36,633 nucleotides of DNA. Origin: Sorangium cellulosum. Its GTDB lineage: Bacteria; Myxococcota_A; Polyangia; Polyangiales; Polyangiaceae. Positions 33,995 to 36,633 of this stretch are shown piece by piece (within the stretch, counting starts at the first letter, position 1; each line of letters starts with the position of its first letter). Both the position numbers and the translations under genes were made by a program. Below the pieces are notes generated by a model. That model did no database searches. It had not been told where the DNA came from and saw nothing but the letters and a program-made list of their open reading frames with translations. The stretch covers positions 1-36,633 of the forward strand of contig NZ_JEMA01001018.1 in NCBI RefSeq assembly GCF_001589285.1, in the 5' to 3' direction.

Positions 33995-36633
33995 CCGATC
34001 CCCGCCGTGATGCCGGAAGGCGTTGAGCACAGCAAGACAGAGAAGAACGTGAAGAGCGGAAACACCGATCCCCGCCGTGATGCCGGAAGGCGTTGAGCAC
34101 TGGCGCAGGTCCTGGACATCTACGCCGAGGCCTGCCGATCCCCGCCGTGATGCCGGAAGGCGTTGAGCACTAGTGGGCAATCCACAGCGATCGCGCCGCG
34201 AGCTCGCCGATCCCCGCCGTGATGCCGGAAGGCGTTGAGCACTTGAGAGACAACTAGGTGGAAAAACCACGCTTGCTCCGATCCCCGCCGTGATGCCGGA
34301 AGGCGTTGAGCACATGGATGGGAGCCGGTCGACGTGATCACGCACCACTTCCGATCCCCGCCGTGATGCCGGAAGGCGTTGAGCACCGCAGAGGCACCCA
34401 GACGCGGAGCCGGTTGAGGCCGATCCCCGCCGTGATGCCGGAAGGCGTTGAGCACATGACGGCGCCCACGACGGCGCGCTTCTGGCTCACCGATCCCCGC
34501 CGTGATGCCGGAAGGCGTTGAGCACATAGGCATCGCCAGCAACATCGCGCGCGCGGCCCCCGATCCCCGCCGTGATGCCGGAAGGCGTTGAGCACATGCG
34601 CGGGGTGTAGTCGCCATCCACGCGCATGGTCCGATCCCCGCCGTGATGCCGGAAGGCGTTGAGCACAACTTGGCCGTCTGCATGCGCGACGCGCTCGCGG
34701 CCGATCCCCGCCGTGATGCCGGAAGGCGTTGAGCACCTCACGTCGCGGGCCTACCTCGGCGAGATGACGACCGATCCCCGCCGTGATGCCGGAAGGCGTT
34801 GAGCACTCGCCAGGCGTTCACCCCGCTGTCGCGACGCTCTGCGCCGATCCCCGCCGTGATGCCGGAAGGCGTTGAGCACGGCATCTTCTGATGTACACCA
34901 TCCAGCTTCAAGTCGCCGATCCCCGCCGTGATGCCGGAAGGCGTTGAGCACTGAGCATCGACAGCGCGCAGCGCGACGATGACCGCCCGATCCCCGCCGT
35001 GATGCCGGAAGGCGTTGAGCACCCGGGGACCACAAGGAAGCTGTCCGCCATCGGGACCGATCCCCGCCGTGATGCCGGAAGGCGTTGAGCACCCGAACCA
35101 GCGCATCCCGCACTGCGTGAAGGACGCCATCCGATCCCCGCCGTGATGCCGGAAGGCGTTGAGCACCTGTGCGGCGGTCCCTGCCAAACCTGCGGCAGGC
35201 CCCGATCCCCGCCGTGATGCCGGAAGGCGTTGAGCACTCGTAACCAGGGAGTGGAGAGGCCGGATCCCGCAGCCGATCCCCGCCGTGATGCCGGAAGGCG
35301 TTGAGCACCTCGAGCCGCTGCGCCCGGATGCGGGACCCGTGGCCGATCCCCGCCGTGATGCCGGAAGGCGTTGAGCACTACCCGAAGAGCTGGTTCTTCC
35401 CGCCGCCGTGCTCCGATCCCCGCCGTGATGCCGGAAGGCGTTGAGCACAAGGGAGCGCAGTTGCCGGCCCCGGCTGCGCCTCCGCCGATCCCCGCCGTGA
35501 TGCCGGAAGGCGTTGAGCACCAGCGACGAGATCGCGACCTCGAGCCCCTCGCGCCCCGATCCCCGCCGTGATGCCGGAAGGCGTTGAGCACATGGAGGTG
35601 ACAGATAATGCGCTCGGCATACTCGCCGATCCCCGCCGTGATGCCGGAAGGCGTTGAGCACAGAATTTTTTTTCAGGATCGCAAGGTTTGGCAGCCCGAT
35701 CCCCGCCGTGATGCCGGAAGGCGTTGAGCACAACGGAGCGACGCGGCCGAACGGCGACACGGCGCCCGATCCCCGCCGTGATGCCGGAAGGCGTTGAGCA
35801 CTCCCGGAGGCGCTTGCGGACCGCGCGCTGCCGCCCGATCCCCGCCGTGATGCCGGAAGGCGTTGAGCACAAGCTCGGCCGGCGCGACATGCAAGCGGGG
35901 CTGACAGCCGATCCCCGCCGTGATGCCGGAAGGCGTTGAGCACCGAGGCTGTGGGCTTCTACGTCTCGCGCCTGCCGGGCCCGATCCCCGCCGTGATGCC
36001 GGAAGGCGTTGAGCACATCGCCGCGCCCATGCGGCGCACCGCTTCCTCGACCGATCCCCGCCGTGATGCCGGAAGGCGTTGAGCACTACGTCACGCAATC
36101 GGAAACCGCGTGCTTCTGCACCGATCCCCGCCGTGATGCCGGAAGGCGTTGAGCACTACATCGGCGAGATCGAGGCGACGATCGCGAGCATCCGATCCCC
36201 GCCGTGATGCCGGAAGGCGTTGAGCACGCTTGTGGAGCGACCGGATGCTTTCGGAGGGGTCCCCGATCCCCGCCGTGATGCCGGAAGGCGTTGAGCACAC
36301 GCCCTTCAAGATTACTTGAGGCATTTCAGATTTCCGATCCCCGCCGTGATGCCGGAAGGCGTTGAGCACCTACACGACCCGCGAGACGAAGGCCGAGGAG
36401 CGATCCGATCCCCGCCGTGATGCCGGAAGGCGTTGAGCACCGGGAGCTCGGGCAGGGGGACAGCGGTCCTCCTGCCGATCCCCGCCGTGATGCCGGAAGG
36501 CGTTGAGCACGAGTGGGCCTTTCCGGTCGCGCCGTGGACGAGGACCGATCCCCGCCGTGATGCCGGAAGGCGTTGAGCACACGTAGGCCGCCGAGCGCGC
36601 GCCCGTCGCAGGGCCGATCCCCGCCGTGATGCC

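Larger units (their letters stand above)
28239..36633 (+). CRISPR. CRISPR array, 118 complete 36-bp repeats and 118 spacers, continuing past the window
   Basis: The repeat is 36 bp, beginning CCGATCCCCGCCGTGATGCC and ending GGAAGGCGTTGAGCAC. By hand count there are 118 complete copies, first at 28239 and last at 36545, and a 119th at 36614 cut after 20 bases. All copies read appear identical. Spacers are 33-38 bp, mostly 34-35. In RNA the repeat can fold AUGCC-GGAA-GGCGU (a GNRA tetraloop); Cas6 cutting at the foot of this stem would leave the 8-nt handle UUGAGCAC, so the array reads on the + strand from the leader. The many frames of 66-571 aa on both strands arise because repeat plus spacer is near a multiple of 3; they are not genes. 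Confidence 0.99.

Noticed and set aside
28059..36582. Many open frames of 66-571 aa inside the CRISPR array, with repeated NAFRHHGGDR or RLPASRRGS motifs
   Set aside because: They are translations of the 36-bp repeat plus spacers whose total is near a multiple of 3; the motifs are the repeat itself.
28239..36633. Spacers targeting genes in this window
   Set aside because: No spacer was seen by eye to match the genes at 1-28238. A computed search with mismatches is needed for a firm answer.

Overview
The window is high-GC DNA with the marks of a myxobacterium, most likely a Sorangium/Polyangium relative. The grounds are strong G/C preference at third codon positions, two eukaryote-like Ser/Thr kinases (one fused to an ATPase and a long helical tail, one membrane-anchored with the catalytic loop HRDVCPQN), FG-GAP and lipoprotein genes, and a Dev-type CRISPR-Cas system of the kind found at the Myxococcus dev locus. 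The genus is inferred; no rRNA, tRNA or insertion sequence was seen.

Left part (1-18105), ordinary chromosome. A polyamine-type ABC transporter operon potA-potB-potC runs leftward with overlapping GTG starts, and a binding-protein gene may begin at the left edge. Divergent from it is a 1274-aa kinase-ATPase. Then come a small conserved-looking gene, gcvPB (glycine cleavage P-protein subunit 2), a lipoprotein, an FG-GAP lipoprotein, hemL (tetrapyrrole synthesis), a membrane Ser/Thr kinase, a GNAT acetyltransferase, a repeat-containing hypothetical protein, a glutathione S-transferase and a 293-aa unknown. Two strong hairpins lie between the convergent FG-GAP gene and hemL.

Middle (18319-19471). 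A 43-bp minisatellite (11 near-perfect units plus 3 or more diverged ones) is followed by a possible 88-aa membrane-protein gene and a region of lower GC with two dyad symmetries.

Right part (19472-36633), a complete type I CRISPR-Cas locus of the MYXAN/Dev subtype, all on the + strand: cas6, cas3, cas8 (devT/csx13), cas7 (devR), cas5 (devS), a cas4-cas1 fusion and cas2. A leader of about 250 bp carries a near-consensus promoter. The array has 118 complete 36-bp repeats and a 119th cut by the window end. The first five cas genes overlap or nearly abut; a 148-bp gap separates them from the adaptation genes. Cas6 would cut the array transcript, Cas8/Cas7/Cas5 would assemble on each crRNA, Cas3 would degrade the target, and Cas4-Cas1 with Cas2 would add spacers at the leader end.

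The most notable observation is that the leader-proximal (newest) spacer and spacer 81 are the same sequence except for one base at spacer position 3 and two extra bases at the 3' end. This suggests that a protospacer which had changed in its seed was acquired a second time. Other points to check are Gln in place of His in the Cas3 HD doublet, a charged insertion in Cas7, and neighbouring spacers that resemble calcium-binding-repeat coding sequence.
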